Positions 11,330 through 22,000 of a stretch of 64,000 nt of DNA are shown here, piece by piece. How positions within the stretch are numbered: the first letter of the stretch is position 1; the number at the start of each line of letters is the position of its first letter. Where the stretch lies: NCBI RefSeq assembly GCF_014905175.1, contig NC_057790.1, forward strand, positions 5,394,001 to 5,458,000, read 5' to 3'. The DNA comes from Aphidius gifuensis. Lineage: Eukaryota > Arthropoda > Insecta > Hymenoptera > Braconidae. The translations under genes and the position numbers were made by a program. Below the pieces are notes generated by a model. The model saw only the letters and a program-made list of their open reading frames with translations. It was not told the DNA's origin and searched no databases.

Positions 11330-11720
11330 AAATACACAAGATTTCGACTGAGCTGTACGTGTCTATGCCCCTCGATGTCTGATGTGGCTATGATCAAATT
11401 CACTCGTCGAAACGTTGGTCTCTAGCCTGTAGTAACCCCCCACTATCAATATTTTCAAGTTTGGTTTAAGTTGTATTTGTAAAGCCACGGGGTGATATAG
11501 TGGGGCATAATATTACGTGCGCGCGCACCTCGTGGACCACAGATACGCACGATAGCGCGCGCGTTTGTGAATATGCTGTAGTCGCTATGAAGTCGCGGTA
11601 CGAGGAGAAAAGAGAGTTGTATAAATTTCTGGGTGGGGGTTAGTAGTAGTAGTAGAAACCCCTTGGTCATGGGGGTTATATGTGATAGGGAGGGTGGGAA
11701 GGAGGGAAGGATAGCTGAAA
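11330..11720 (-). promoter_or_regulatory. CpG-richer island upstream of the BH3-only gene, promoter or 5'UTR candidate
   Basis: Compared with its AT-rich surroundings this stretch is conspicuously GC- and CpG-rich, with two ACGTGCGCGCGC-like or GATAGCGCGCGCG-like runs near 11514-11562 and a (TAG)n run at 11640-11655. It lies about 1.2 kb upstream of the ATG on the same strand. A transcription start or enhancer here is inferred from composition and position only; no TATA or initiator is convincing. Confidence 0.3.
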
Positions 11721-12652
11721 CGGGAGGGGGCGTATGGATGATTGAAAAAAAAATAAAATAAAATAATAAAAAATTGTACGAGGGGAACGACAACGTTAGC
11801 AAGAAGGGGTAAACGAACAATATATATATGTACATGTACATATTATCATATGAATATACATATACACATATAACATAACATGATTGTGTACAGTAGTGTC
11901 ATCGGTCGTCTACCCAATCAAACTCTACACAGGCAAAAAAAAAAAAAAAACTAAATTAATTAAACTCTTAAAAAATTAAAAAATATAACATTTATACGCT
12001 TAATAAAATTTAAATGAAAAAAACAAAATTGCTACGCATATTGATGTATTATATTAATTCAAAAAAAAAATTACTTTATACAAGTAAAAAGTATAAATAA
12101 TTTATAAATTAGCATTAATAAAATAAATATATAATAATAATTATTTTTTATTATTACAATATAAAGCTATATATCGTACGCACGATTGGAGTTGTGACAT
12201 TAAATTACTCCAAAGTGCTCAGAAGGAAGAAGAGAAGAGGGACGCGTAATCAATGTTATATTTTATTTTATTTTTTTTTGTTTTCTTTTAAAATTTATTA
12301 TTTTTTTTTAATTTTTATTATCTCTTCTCTTCATAGCCAACAAGTTTAGTTAAAAGTTGGAGTATGTATTTATGTATATGCATGCATTGAATCGTTAGTA
12401 TATATAGAAGCATGTGCCTCCGCACATGCCCTGCCACTTGCCACCACCACCATCACTGTGTGGCCGAGTGTAACTGCGTAGTTTGTAAAAGCCATGGACC
12501 GAGGGCAACATCGACGACGACGACGACTTGCCTGATCGTGTTTACGTGAAGGGGGTAGCACTAAGAAAAACTTGTCTTATAATTCCAACTTGCTTTGCTT
12601 GAATTTAAACCTACCAAGCAAGCTACCAAGGAGGTGAGCGGCAAACACTCGA

Positions 12653-12705
12653 GATAATAATAATAATATTAATAATAATGATGATAATAATAAAGATAAT
12701 AAAAA
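12653..12705. repeat. (TAA)n / (TGA)n microsatellite
   Basis: Imperfect tandem TAA triplets with occasional TGA, about 50 bp. Confidence 0.85.
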
Positions 12706-15193
12706 AACGAGACCCACGCGGGGCTACCGTGTTACGAGTACGATGAGTATATACTATATATACAAAATCTCATATATACGGCCAACATACAGAACATCTT
12801 ATAAATGATGAAAAAAGATGCGCGATTTTAGTGCATTTAATTATATGCAAACTTCATTATGATTATAATTTATTTTTTATCTTGATTATTTAAATAAAAA
12901 TATTTATTTTTCAAAAGAGAAAGGGCTTGTGTCGATTAGCTAAATCGACAAGTTGCGAATCATTATAAGTATAGTAGAAAAAAATATATATATTTAGCAG
13001 TAAGAAAAAATATCTAGTATCTTAACAACAGTTGCACGTTCATAGTTTATAGTTGACAGATATACCAATGCATTAACCATTATCATATACGAGTGGTAGA
13101 CAAGTAATAACAAATAAACATGGCCTTTCTCACTGTCACGATTAATTTTATTTTAGTGTGACAATTATATTTTTAAAAATTTTCTTTCAACCACAAACCA
13201 CTATACAATAGCCTTCTTCCAAAAATATACATATTCAAAAATTATATCAATGTTAAATGTGGCCGGATGAATATATAAGCTCACATATTTTAGTGTGGTT
13301 ATCCTTGTATATCGTGAGTCAATTGCTTTTTAATATTTTTCATAACTTTTAGTTGTGATATTTATTATTTTTAATATTTATATCTTGATAACGAAGTGAT
13401 TATTAGTATTACGTTGTTACAAATGCTTATTTGGTACGTGCTGATAGAAGCTTGACACAGGTTATCGGCTTATAGAGTAATAGACAGGTGTATATCATCT
13501 TCAAATATATATGTATATATATAATTGTAGATCTATGCGTTGGCATGTAGATCACATGGTAAATTGGATTTTAGATGTGGCTTGGGAGGAACAGTTTCGT
13601 CCTTCAAAGGATGACATTACAGACCGATGACATTACTATTATAGACTGTTGTAACCTCTGCACAGCAAAATTATTTTACCCACATATATATATACCTACA
13701 AAATCAACCTCAGAATATTGCTATATATAGCTGGTCACCATCAGCTTGATTTACCTACTCATCAGCTAAAGTGCACGTATTATCTTCCCATCCAATTTCA
13801 ATTTGAAATATGATAAAAAAATTACACATATTGCGCATTTAAATTTAATAGAATTTCACTATTTTAATTTGTTTTTTTTTCTTCTTTTTACGAAACAATA
13901 AAAGATGAGAATTTAATAAAATATTTATTAATGATACTCTTAGTATATAATCTATATGATTATATTTTTTTATTTATTTAGTTTTATTTTAAGCGAGACA
14001 TGTGATATGAAAAATGACAAGATAATAATGGAGGACGAGGCAGTAGTGTATATATTTAAATGAGAATAAAATAAAATATCGTTGATAAAAATAGTAAATG
14101 CATATAAATGCGAAGGCTTTCAGCAATCAGTATACTATGTAGTATACAAATGTTTTTATGCTTTATCAATTGGTTAGGTATTATCATTTGTAGTGGGTGA
14201 TATGAAATTTTATAAATAAAATTTACTGTGTGGTTTGATGCACTGACTTGTCACTCTTTAATGCAAATAAAAGGTCATAAAACAGGTCTAATTAATAATA
14301 ATAAAATCTGTCTTTAATCTAAAAAATTTTTAGGGGCGTGGGAGAGGGTTTGAAAATAATTTAAAAACAATGGAATTAAAATATTTCAATAATTTCATCT
14401 TGAAAATAAAATAGCCTTGATTATTCTGTAATTACGTATATGAATATTATGACTCATATGAGTAGTAGAAATTTATTTCGTGCTACTTATCTGTAATATC
14501 ATTTATTTATGATTTTCTTGATTTGGCAATCTTTTGATTCTTTGAATGATAGTTTTTTTTTTTTTATGTTTTTCAAGTTTTTTCTATTATTCTTCAGGCT
14601 TCAAAGAATGAATAGAAGCGGAAATGCATAGCCAATTATCTCTCACGATGTGCATATATATTCATTGTTCGTCCTTCATGTAGAGGAGGTTACGCACGCG
14701 TTAAAATAAAAAGAAAAATTTAATAATAAAAAATCACCCACAGAAAACAATTGCAAGAAAACTGCGGGTCTTGATTTTTTTTTTTTTCTCTTTCAAAGTT
14801 TCAATGTTGGAAAAATAATTTAAATATTATCTGTATAACCGCACAGTGATCGACCATTTGTTATTTCCTGTCTGTGTGTGTGTGTCAAATATCCTTGAAC
14901 AAGTTTACTTATTTCTAAAATAAAATTTGATAATCATATATTAATAAATTTTATTTTACATATATTGACCAATCACTGATAAATTTTATTGTGGGTTATG
15001 CATACACATAAGTGACTCATCTTCAAGGTTTATATATATTATGATAGATTTATTTTTTTTGATGAGAGTAAGGTGGGAATGGAAGTCGTGGTGATTGTTA
15101 TGTCGACCGTTGGTTTTGGTTTTTAAGAAATAGCCAACCAACCAATGGAATCGATATATAAGTAAGTTGTTGGATGTCTAAAACACCGAACGA

Positions 15194-15409
15194 CACTCCG
15201 AAACGACGTACGCTGAAAAAAACGATGCCGCTAGCGCAGCGGTCTAAAGTACCGGTCCCGTGGCGTAATGGAATATTTCTTTGCCAGGCTGAACTGACGG
15301 GAAGAACTCGAGGTCCGCTGCAGCAACTTACAGGTACTTACCGTTGCGCTGCAGGTACTTACCGTTGCGCTAGCGGCATCGTTTTTTCAATGTACATCGT
15401 GTCAGAATA
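15194..15409. mobile_element. MITE-like inverted-repeat element with GC-rich arms
   Basis: The arms 15204-15243 and 15361-15399 are inverted copies. Both contain CGATGCCGCTAGCGCA followed by (A/G)CGGT, a run of A, and an outer GTAC with CGAYGTAC. Weaker matching (about 15 of 21 by eye) extends the arms to roughly 15194 and 15409. Inside the right half a 20-base unit, CAGGTACTTACCGTTGCGCT, occurs twice (15331-15350 and 15352-15371). No transposase is present. An open frame read through it is not a gene. No clear target-site duplication was found. Confidence 0.65.
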
Positions 15410-15826
15410 CCATAAAAATAAACAAACAAACACTGAGAAAAAGATATTCAGAAAAGCACTCCCAAAAAACCGTTGGGTATAAAAAAAAAAAAATGTATCT
15501 GTAATGATTTATGGTTCCATTTGCGAACAATGGAAAGAAAGGAAAAGGTCATCACAAAAGGGTATTTACAAGCACCTTTTACAAAAATTAAAAAAAAAAA
15601 TAAGTCTATTATTTTGAATTTGGCAAAACTAGACGAAGTAAAAACAAAAATGACTAAAGAACGGTCATGGAAGCCAGAATGGACGACAAGTCACGTCCTG
15701 CACCCCTGGAGTGCCTGGGCCTGAATTCGGACGTTGCCCCGTGAAGATTCATAGACAAAAAAAAAAAATATATCCTATATACCTATATATATAAAATTCA
15801 AAAAAAACCCGAGACGAAAAATTTGT

Positions 15827-15912
15827 GTTGAAAATACGTATTTTTTTGCGGCTCTATTTGGGGGTGCCATTGTTCGCTGAGAGAGCCGCAATGAAGCTCA
15901 TACGTTTTCAAC
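15827..15912. other. Long two-step hairpin, possible structured RNA or foldback
   Basis: Outer arms GTTGAAAATACGTA (15827-15840) and TACGTTTTCAAC (15901-15912) pair with one bulge. Inner arms TTGCGGCTCT (15846-15855) and AGAGCCGCAA (15882-15891) pair perfectly. The loop is 26 nt. A competing inverted pair (GAGAGAGCC with GGCTCTCTC near 15940) lies just 3'. It sits in a repeat-rich cluster, so a foldback element is as likely as an RNA gene. Confidence 0.35.
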
Positions 15913-16234
15913 AGCAGCTCTATCGCGTCTACTTTGAGGCTCTCTCGGAAGCTTCTAAAAAAAACAAAAGTAATATTCTGAAAAAAAAAAAAAAAAAAAT
16001 ATATATATTAGACCGTCATATTAGACCGTGTTTCAAAAAAAAAAAAAAAAAATTTTTTTTTTCTCTCCCGCCCCCTAAATCTTAGTATTCAACAAGACAA
16101 ACAATCTACTATTTTCAATTTTTTTTTTTTTTTTTTTTAATGTTGCTCATCGACTTGGAATATTTTCCATTTAAAATACATGTAAGCAGAGTGTTCATTT
16201 TATATTTTTCATTTTTTTCATAATCCTTTCAGGG

Positions 16235-16345
16235 ACCATTCGAAAGCCTAAAAAAAAAGCTCAAAAATACATTTTTTCATTCATTAAAAAAATTTTTTTT
16301 ATTCAATATGTATTTTAGAGATTTTTTTTTAGGCTTTCGAATGGT
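16235..16345. mobile_element. Short inverted-repeat (MITE-like) element
   Basis: Left arm ACCATTCGAAAGCCT plus an A-run (16235-16258) is mirrored by a T-run plus AGGCTTTCGAATGGT (16322-16345). Pairing continues inward through AAAATACAT, giving arms of about 40 bp and a total of about 111 bp. It carries no coding capacity. Confidence 0.55.
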
Positions 16346-16501
16346 CGTATTTCCAAGTCTCTATACCTGGAAAATTGATAAAGTTATGAAGCGATATACT
16401 TATAAAATACAAAGAAATACAACAAAAACAAATGGTCTCGTGTCCAGCCTTAGGTACGAAATGGAGGTGATATGACTACTTGACGATACAAGACGAAAAT
16501 T

Positions 16502-16545
16502 ACGATACGATACGATATGAGAGGCCTTATATCGTATCGTATCGT
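16502..16545. repeat. Perfect 17-bp palindromic hairpin of CGATA repeats
   Basis: ACGATACGATACGATAT (16502-16518) is exactly inverted at 16529-16545 around a 10-base spacer containing AGGCCT. Pentamer CGATA repeats of this type often occur at MITE ends. No full element boundary is clear here. Confidence 0.6.
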
Positions 16546-16549
16546 TGCA

Positions 16550-17750
16550 TCACTAATTATTTAAAATTACGATATAGTGGATTAAAATTTCTAATTGGTT
16601 TTTTAAGTTTGTTTCGCATTGTTAATTAAGCAAGACTTTAACCTAGGTTAGGCTTAGTCTTGATACATATTAAACAATATATATATTATATTGCATGATC
16701 TCAGGTATTCTTGGTTCAACTTGGATCCATGGATTAGTCATCCTGATGAAATTTCATACTTGTGAATATTCACGCAACTGTGACTACTGACAATATACAT
16801 GTATATACGAATATATAAGTAGAAGAGAATATCGCGTTAAAGAGATTACTTCAATAGGCAGTCTAAAAGCGTTTTAATCGTATACATGTATATATTTATA
16901 ATATTCAACCAATAGCAAAAGCATAAAGAAACACGCCATGCCAACTTGGCCAATCAAAGATCTGACCCTTTTTTTTATATTTTATTTTAATATACTTATT
17001 TGCCATTGGTCCAGTCCCAAAGACTCTGAGTCACAAGTGAACACCGGGATAACGACGACATAACACAATTTTTTTTTTTCCTCATTTTTTTTTTTCATAT
17101 AAATGTCTCTTTGGGTGTTTTATTTTTTAATTCTATTCTTTCTCTTTTCTTGTATGATTATTTTTTTGCTATCCAACTACTAGTATATACGTGGTTTTAT
17201 TATCAAAAACTGATAATGTTGACTCACACTTTAACTTGATGATTCAAGAGTTTACCATTTTAATGTATTTATATTTTATCTTTATTATTTATTTATTTAT
17301 TTATTATTTATTTATCATTATACTGCTACTTAGATATTTATTCAGCCTATATGCTTTTTATAAATTTTTTTTTTATTTTTGGCTATGCCTATACGAACAA
17401 ACTTTCTACTTTGACTCACAGCATCAGAGAGTAGTAATTGTGAATCACAGAATAATATGATGAATTTAAAAAATAAATTTTATTATCAATATGACGAATT
17501 AATGGATCGTGCAATATACTCGATTAACTTTTTTTTTGTTTGTTTTTTTTTTATTTTATAAAACTAACTATATCTTGAATGAGCAGCGCAATTAAATTAT
17601 ACATATTAGATAAAAACTTATCAAATCAGTAATAATCCATGTTGAGGTTTTTAATTTTTTTTAAGTATTAAACTAAAAATAAAATTATATAACATTAAAA
17701 TTATTTAAAATGAAAAAAAAAAAACAAAAATTAACTAAAGAACGGTAAAT
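16550..17750. other. AT-rich intergenic DNA
   Basis: Homopolymer tracts and (TTTA)n at about 17283-17310. No gene or RNA is recognised. Confidence 0.5.
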
Positions 17751-17964
17751 TTTATTGAGTCACTCAGACAAAATGTTGATGATTTCCGTTGAACGAGACA
17801 TGTTAGTCAGAAGACAGATGATTCAGGTAATTTCAACTTGTGCCTTTAATTTTTTTGCTTCTTTATTATTTTATTTAATTTTTTTTTTTTTAATTTTTTA
17901 TTCTTATTCAGTGGAACTAATCACGTATATCTATCCCTCTAACTATGTACATAAGTCCGAGACA

Positions 17965-18072
17965 ATGTCTGGAGTCTTTGGCTCCATAGGGAACGCAGTT
18001 TTGCCCTTCAAGTATCTGTCTACAGTTGCTAAGAAAGTGGGCTCCATGATGACTCATCATTGCAAAGAATAA
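17965..18072 (+). CDS. Candidate 35-residue small ORF in a terminal exon
   Basis: ATG at 17965 in good context (gacaATGt) opens a 35-codon frame ending at TAA 18070-18072. The peptide begins MSGVFGSIGNAVLPFKYLST and ends MMTHHCKE, with an alternating hydrophobic and lysine pattern that could be amphipathic. The frame sits in a putative last exon starting at 17912, after a T-rich acceptor TTATTCAG. An upstream exon ends with CAG|GTAATT at 17826, giving an 85-nt intron. The stop overlaps AATAAA, with further AATAAA-like hexamers directly behind. The frame is also open upstream through the putative exon junction. I recognise no homologue. It could equally be a noncoding transcript or chance. Confidence 0.28.
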   Translation: MSGVFGSIGNAVLPFKYLSTVAKKVGSMMTHHCKE

Positions 18073-18085
18073 AATAAAAATAAAT

Positions 18086-18121
18086 AATGACTTTTTATAA
18101 CTATTTAAATTGAAAGTCATT
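18086..18121. repeat. Short hairpin after the small ORF
   Basis: AATGACTTT and AAAGTCATT pair around a loop of about 18 nt. It may only be chance in AT-rich DNA, or a 3' end structure of the putative transcript. Confidence 0.3.
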
Positions 18122-18563
18122 GTTACAGGTGTATTGAATTAAATACAATATTTTTTTTTTTTTTGTATTTTCAAACATAAAATGTCATTATAAAAAATGA
18201 AAAATAGAACGTGCCTTTTGGGCTGAGATGCGTAAAATATAATATTCAAACCTTCTGTATATATTTTAGCTAAAAATTCAACAAATATGACAAATTTCTA
18301 ATTTTTTTTTTTCATTGAAAGCTTTCAAATAGCATATGATGCTTGTATATTTACGCATGCAACAAATGAAAACTCCTATGTACACTATTCATGTGGTGTA
18401 TCGTTTGGGCTTCTCATAATAATTAGCGCAATACATTTGTATGGATGTATTAACTATGAAAAAAATTCTAATCAATGTTACTCATAGAAAAATATTTTTA
18501 AAAAAAGTTTGGGCCAATGTTCATTGTAGGTAGTAGGACTCCTCTGAGTCTGACCAATCAGAT

Positions 18564-18566
<3 letters not shown>

Positions 18567-18595
<29 letters not shown>
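18567..18595. repeat. Poly-T tract of about 29 bases
   Basis: Uninterrupted T run, the longest homopolymer I noticed in the window. It follows a GC-normal stretch and precedes GTCGGG, so it could be the poly-A end of a minus-strand retro-insertion. No source sequence is recognised. Confidence 0.7.
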
Positions 18596-18757
18596 GTCGG
18601 GTTTAAATAAAAAGGCTGGGGGGTTAAAACATCAATGGGAAACAGACCCCTAGTTTTTTTTGTCCTTTTTTTTTTGCTTTTATTTATTTGACAGAAAAAA
18701 AAAAAAAAAAAAAAGAAAATGTTTTGTATATTATATTAAAAAAAATTATTTAAAATT

Positions 18758-19068
18758 GTTATGACCAGGTTTGGGAAATTCGTCTGTTATTTCAGATCGC
18801 TGAAAATACCAAGAGACAAAAAAAAAGGCCATTTTTAAGAAGCCAAAAAAAAAAAGCCTTTTTTCAAAGGCCATTTTAATTTTTAAGAGGCCAATAAAAA
18901 TGAGGCCTTTTTTAAACGGCCATTTTTTGAGGCCATTTTTCCGATGTACATGTACGAGGTTCAAATCGTCTTTTTTCTTACTATTTTTCACCATGTTAAC
19001 ATGGTAAATTGTCATGGTATTTTCAGCGATCTGAAATAACAGACGAACTTCCCGAGCCTTGTTATAAC
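18758..19068. mobile_element. MITE-like element with about 54-bp terminal inverted repeats
   Basis: The left end starts GTTATGACCAGG at 18758 and runs through TTCGTCTGTTATTTCAGATC to AAAATACCA. The right end, to 19068, is its inverse with a few mismatches (GTTATAACAAGG). The inner 200 bp is built of alternating AGGCC / GGCCT blocks separated by A or T runs, so the whole element can fold on itself. The minus-strand open frame through it (about 110 codons) is a translation of the repeat, not a gene. No transposase is present. Confidence 0.75.
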
Positions 19069-22000
19069 TACTGATTAACACTTATGCATACTTAAATATC
19101 ATTAAAAAAAAAAAGAAAATATAATTATTTTTTAAATGTTCAAGAGTATCGGGAGCTTATAGACTTTTTTTTTCCCACTTGTTCCAAGTGCGTGTGGGTT
19201 TGTGTTGATGTTAGTAATACTACCAATAGTCAGTAGAATAATAAAGTGTTGAACAGACGTAAACAGACTCAACTTTGTAATAATATATACACGCGTTTAA
19301 ATAATAAAAAATAAAAAAAAATTGTAAATGTAAACAAAGAAACAACAACTATCAGTCCATCGACTGGTAATATAATAGATATACACACGTAATAATTATA
19401 CCTATGCGTATATTTAGTCTCCATTTCACAATACTCATATTTATTTAATTTTCTGTAATTTTTTTTTACTCCGGAAAAAAAAAAAAAAATTCGCTAACAA
19501 TCATTTAGAATAATTATTTTTTATTATTTCCTTTTAACAATCATTGATGAGTTGATGACACTTTTCAACTGAAATGAGTTTAAAATAGAAAAAAAAAAAA
19601 AAAACACTATGCGTTCTTAATTGTAACCTTGATGATTATCAAGATTTTCTTTGAATTCATAAATGTTTTGAAATACACACTGATCAATCAGCCTCGGTTC
19701 CAGACAGACAGACGCCAAGGCTTACTTGTTTCTCTCTTCTATTTATTTTCCTTGTCTTTAGCTTTTTATTATGATTTTATTTTTTATTTTCATTTATTCT
19801 TTTATATTCTTGTTCAGCCTTTTTCTGTTTTTTCTTTTTTTTTTTTTACGATTCAATCTTTTATTTTTGGCGTGCTACCACAAGTCCGCTAAAGCCACAC
19901 ACGCATATTCCACTTTATTTTTAATTTTTTTTTATCTTCATATATATATACGATAAAAGTAAATTTTTGGGTTTTATGTACTTGAAATGCTGACATCTGG
20001 GAACCATTGTGTTTGTTAAAAAAAAAAAATAATAAATAAAAAAAGTCTACATATATGTAGGTATTGAAAGAGGACGCGAAACCTGACCTTACTCAATACC
20101 GAGGGATATGGCATGACCATGGTGAAGAGGGGCGGCGTTTACCATGCGTACCCATTCGTCATGAAGCAAATTTTTAAAGCGACAAGTGAGAAAAGAAAAA
20201 AAAAAAGAATTAACATCCATACGGAGTAAAAAAGATGAAATAAAAAAAAAAAAAAAGGTAAAGTAAGGAAAAAAAAGAAAAAAAAAGGCTCAATGCACTG
20301 CTTGCAACCAACTGAGCCTTTGTCCTTCGAGGTTTTATTTGGACCAAATCTCTGAATATTGGATAAATTTTTTTTGCCGATGGCAGTGCACCTGCGCGTT
20401 ATAACAGGTCGTAGCAGGTAGGTACTAGAGCAGACCGTGAGCAACCCTGGGGTCTCTTTCTTCCACCTACCCAACAACTTGATTTTTTACTGAAAAAACT
20501 CGTTTGCAATATATACCTGCAGACTAAATAGAGAAGCGATCGACTCTTGCTAAGATGAACAAACCACACATTAAGATACTCCAAAATATTCTGAAACAAA
20601 AATCAAATATTGATTTGAATTTTTTTTATTAATTGTTAATGTCCAGCCATGAATTAACTAATTTAAATAGTTATCTTTTGAGCTAAAATGGTCACTGCAT
20701 TAATTAAACTGTTTATTAAATTTTGTTGCATCATTTTTTTTGTAAATTAAATTTATTTACTTTAAATAGTCATATGAAGATAATTTTTCACTTTTTGACA
20801 CGAGAAATCCTACTCTTTCAAAGGACCTAGTCTTTGAATTAGTGTCACAGCGTGAAAAATAAAATAAAAAAAAAAAAAAAACATTCTCTCGTATTTTACG
20901 TGACTATATATACAAGGTCAAAATTTTCATTTGATCAGATGCTTGTTTTTTTTGTGTATATACTTTCAAAATTTTACAAAAAGAGCTAAAGAAGACAAAG
21001 CATGACAGAAGGAGAAATAGTAAAGCAGAAAAAAAAATAAATAAAAAAAAAAGACCCAAAGAAAGCTGGTCGTGTGGTTCGAATATATTTTAATGGAAAC
21101 GGTCGAAACCCAAACAGCAGCACTTCCACCAGACACCCTCATATCAGAGACGTAGTAGTGGACCCAAAAAAAGATTCGGCTTCCAAGAAATCTGCGTCGT
21201 TTTCTTGGAGCTCGATTCTATATACAACGAACACGATGATTTTTTTAAAAATTTTTTTTGGAGCCAAATAAAAGCCCGTGGTATCGACCCAAACCAAACT
21301 ATACATTTATGTTTTCAATCCGAACCAAAACAATTCTCAAGGCAAATGTATATAATACTTTGTTTAAACCGTTACAACTGTCTTCCTTTAAAATTAACAA
21401 ATTTAAGACTCTTGAATATATATCGTCTTATATATTCTCTGTTTTCGATGTATTTTATTTTTTTAATTTTGTATTGGAGTAAATTTACTGCGATTGAGAG
21501 GAAAAAAAAAAAAAGTAGAAAGTAAGATAATTGGGCCAAAATTTGAAACAGTGGTTTATCAGCGTAGGTGGATCTTCAGTTGATCTGATCACAGTTATTT
21601 TGCAACATACATTTAGTGATCCTATGCATTATAATCTTTGTTTTATTTTTTACAGTAAAATTTTAATAAACTTACAGACAACCCTCTGAATATTATTAGT
21701 TTAAAAAATTAAAAAAAAAATTAAAAACACATATAAAAACAGTGAGAAGCATCCCTACGTGTTTTTTTTGCTGTATGGGAAAAAGCCTGGGGCCTCACTT
21801 CCAACGTGCCAGTAATAGGTGGGCGTGTGGATGAAGATTATGGCAAACCAAAAATAATGATAAATCGTTGGGTCCTTTAAACATGTGAAATGGAGTCGCT
21901 CCGTTCAAATCTTATTGAAAAAACTCGAAAATAAAAATAAAAGAAATAAATATTTTGAGAATTGATAATTTACACAATATATAATCCTATATGTTTGTCA

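Larger units (their letters stand above)
10147..15193. other. Upstream intergenic region of the BH3-only gene
   Basis: AT-rich DNA with the CpG-richer island at 11330-11720 and a second GC-richer patch at 12400-12640 that includes (CGA)n at 12512-12527. (TAA)n repeats lie at 12653-12705. A short hairpin, TGTCGATT-AGCTA-AATCGACA, lies at about 12928-12948. Any 5' untranslated exons of the gene would lie here, but none is identifiable by sequence alone. No coding frame is convincing. Confidence 0.45.

Noticed and set aside
15174..15482. 102-codon frame over the 15.2-kb element
   Set aside because: Translation of the MITE arms and its tandem units; no protein family.
18746..19081. 111-codon minus-strand frame
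   Set aside because: Translation of the inverted-repeat element, with repeated Lys/Phe/Gly blocks from its ladder interior.
20139..20599. Two overlapping minus-strand frames in a GC-richer patch
   Set aside because: Open in two frames, no family recognised, and the downstream part is Phe-rich poly-A translation.
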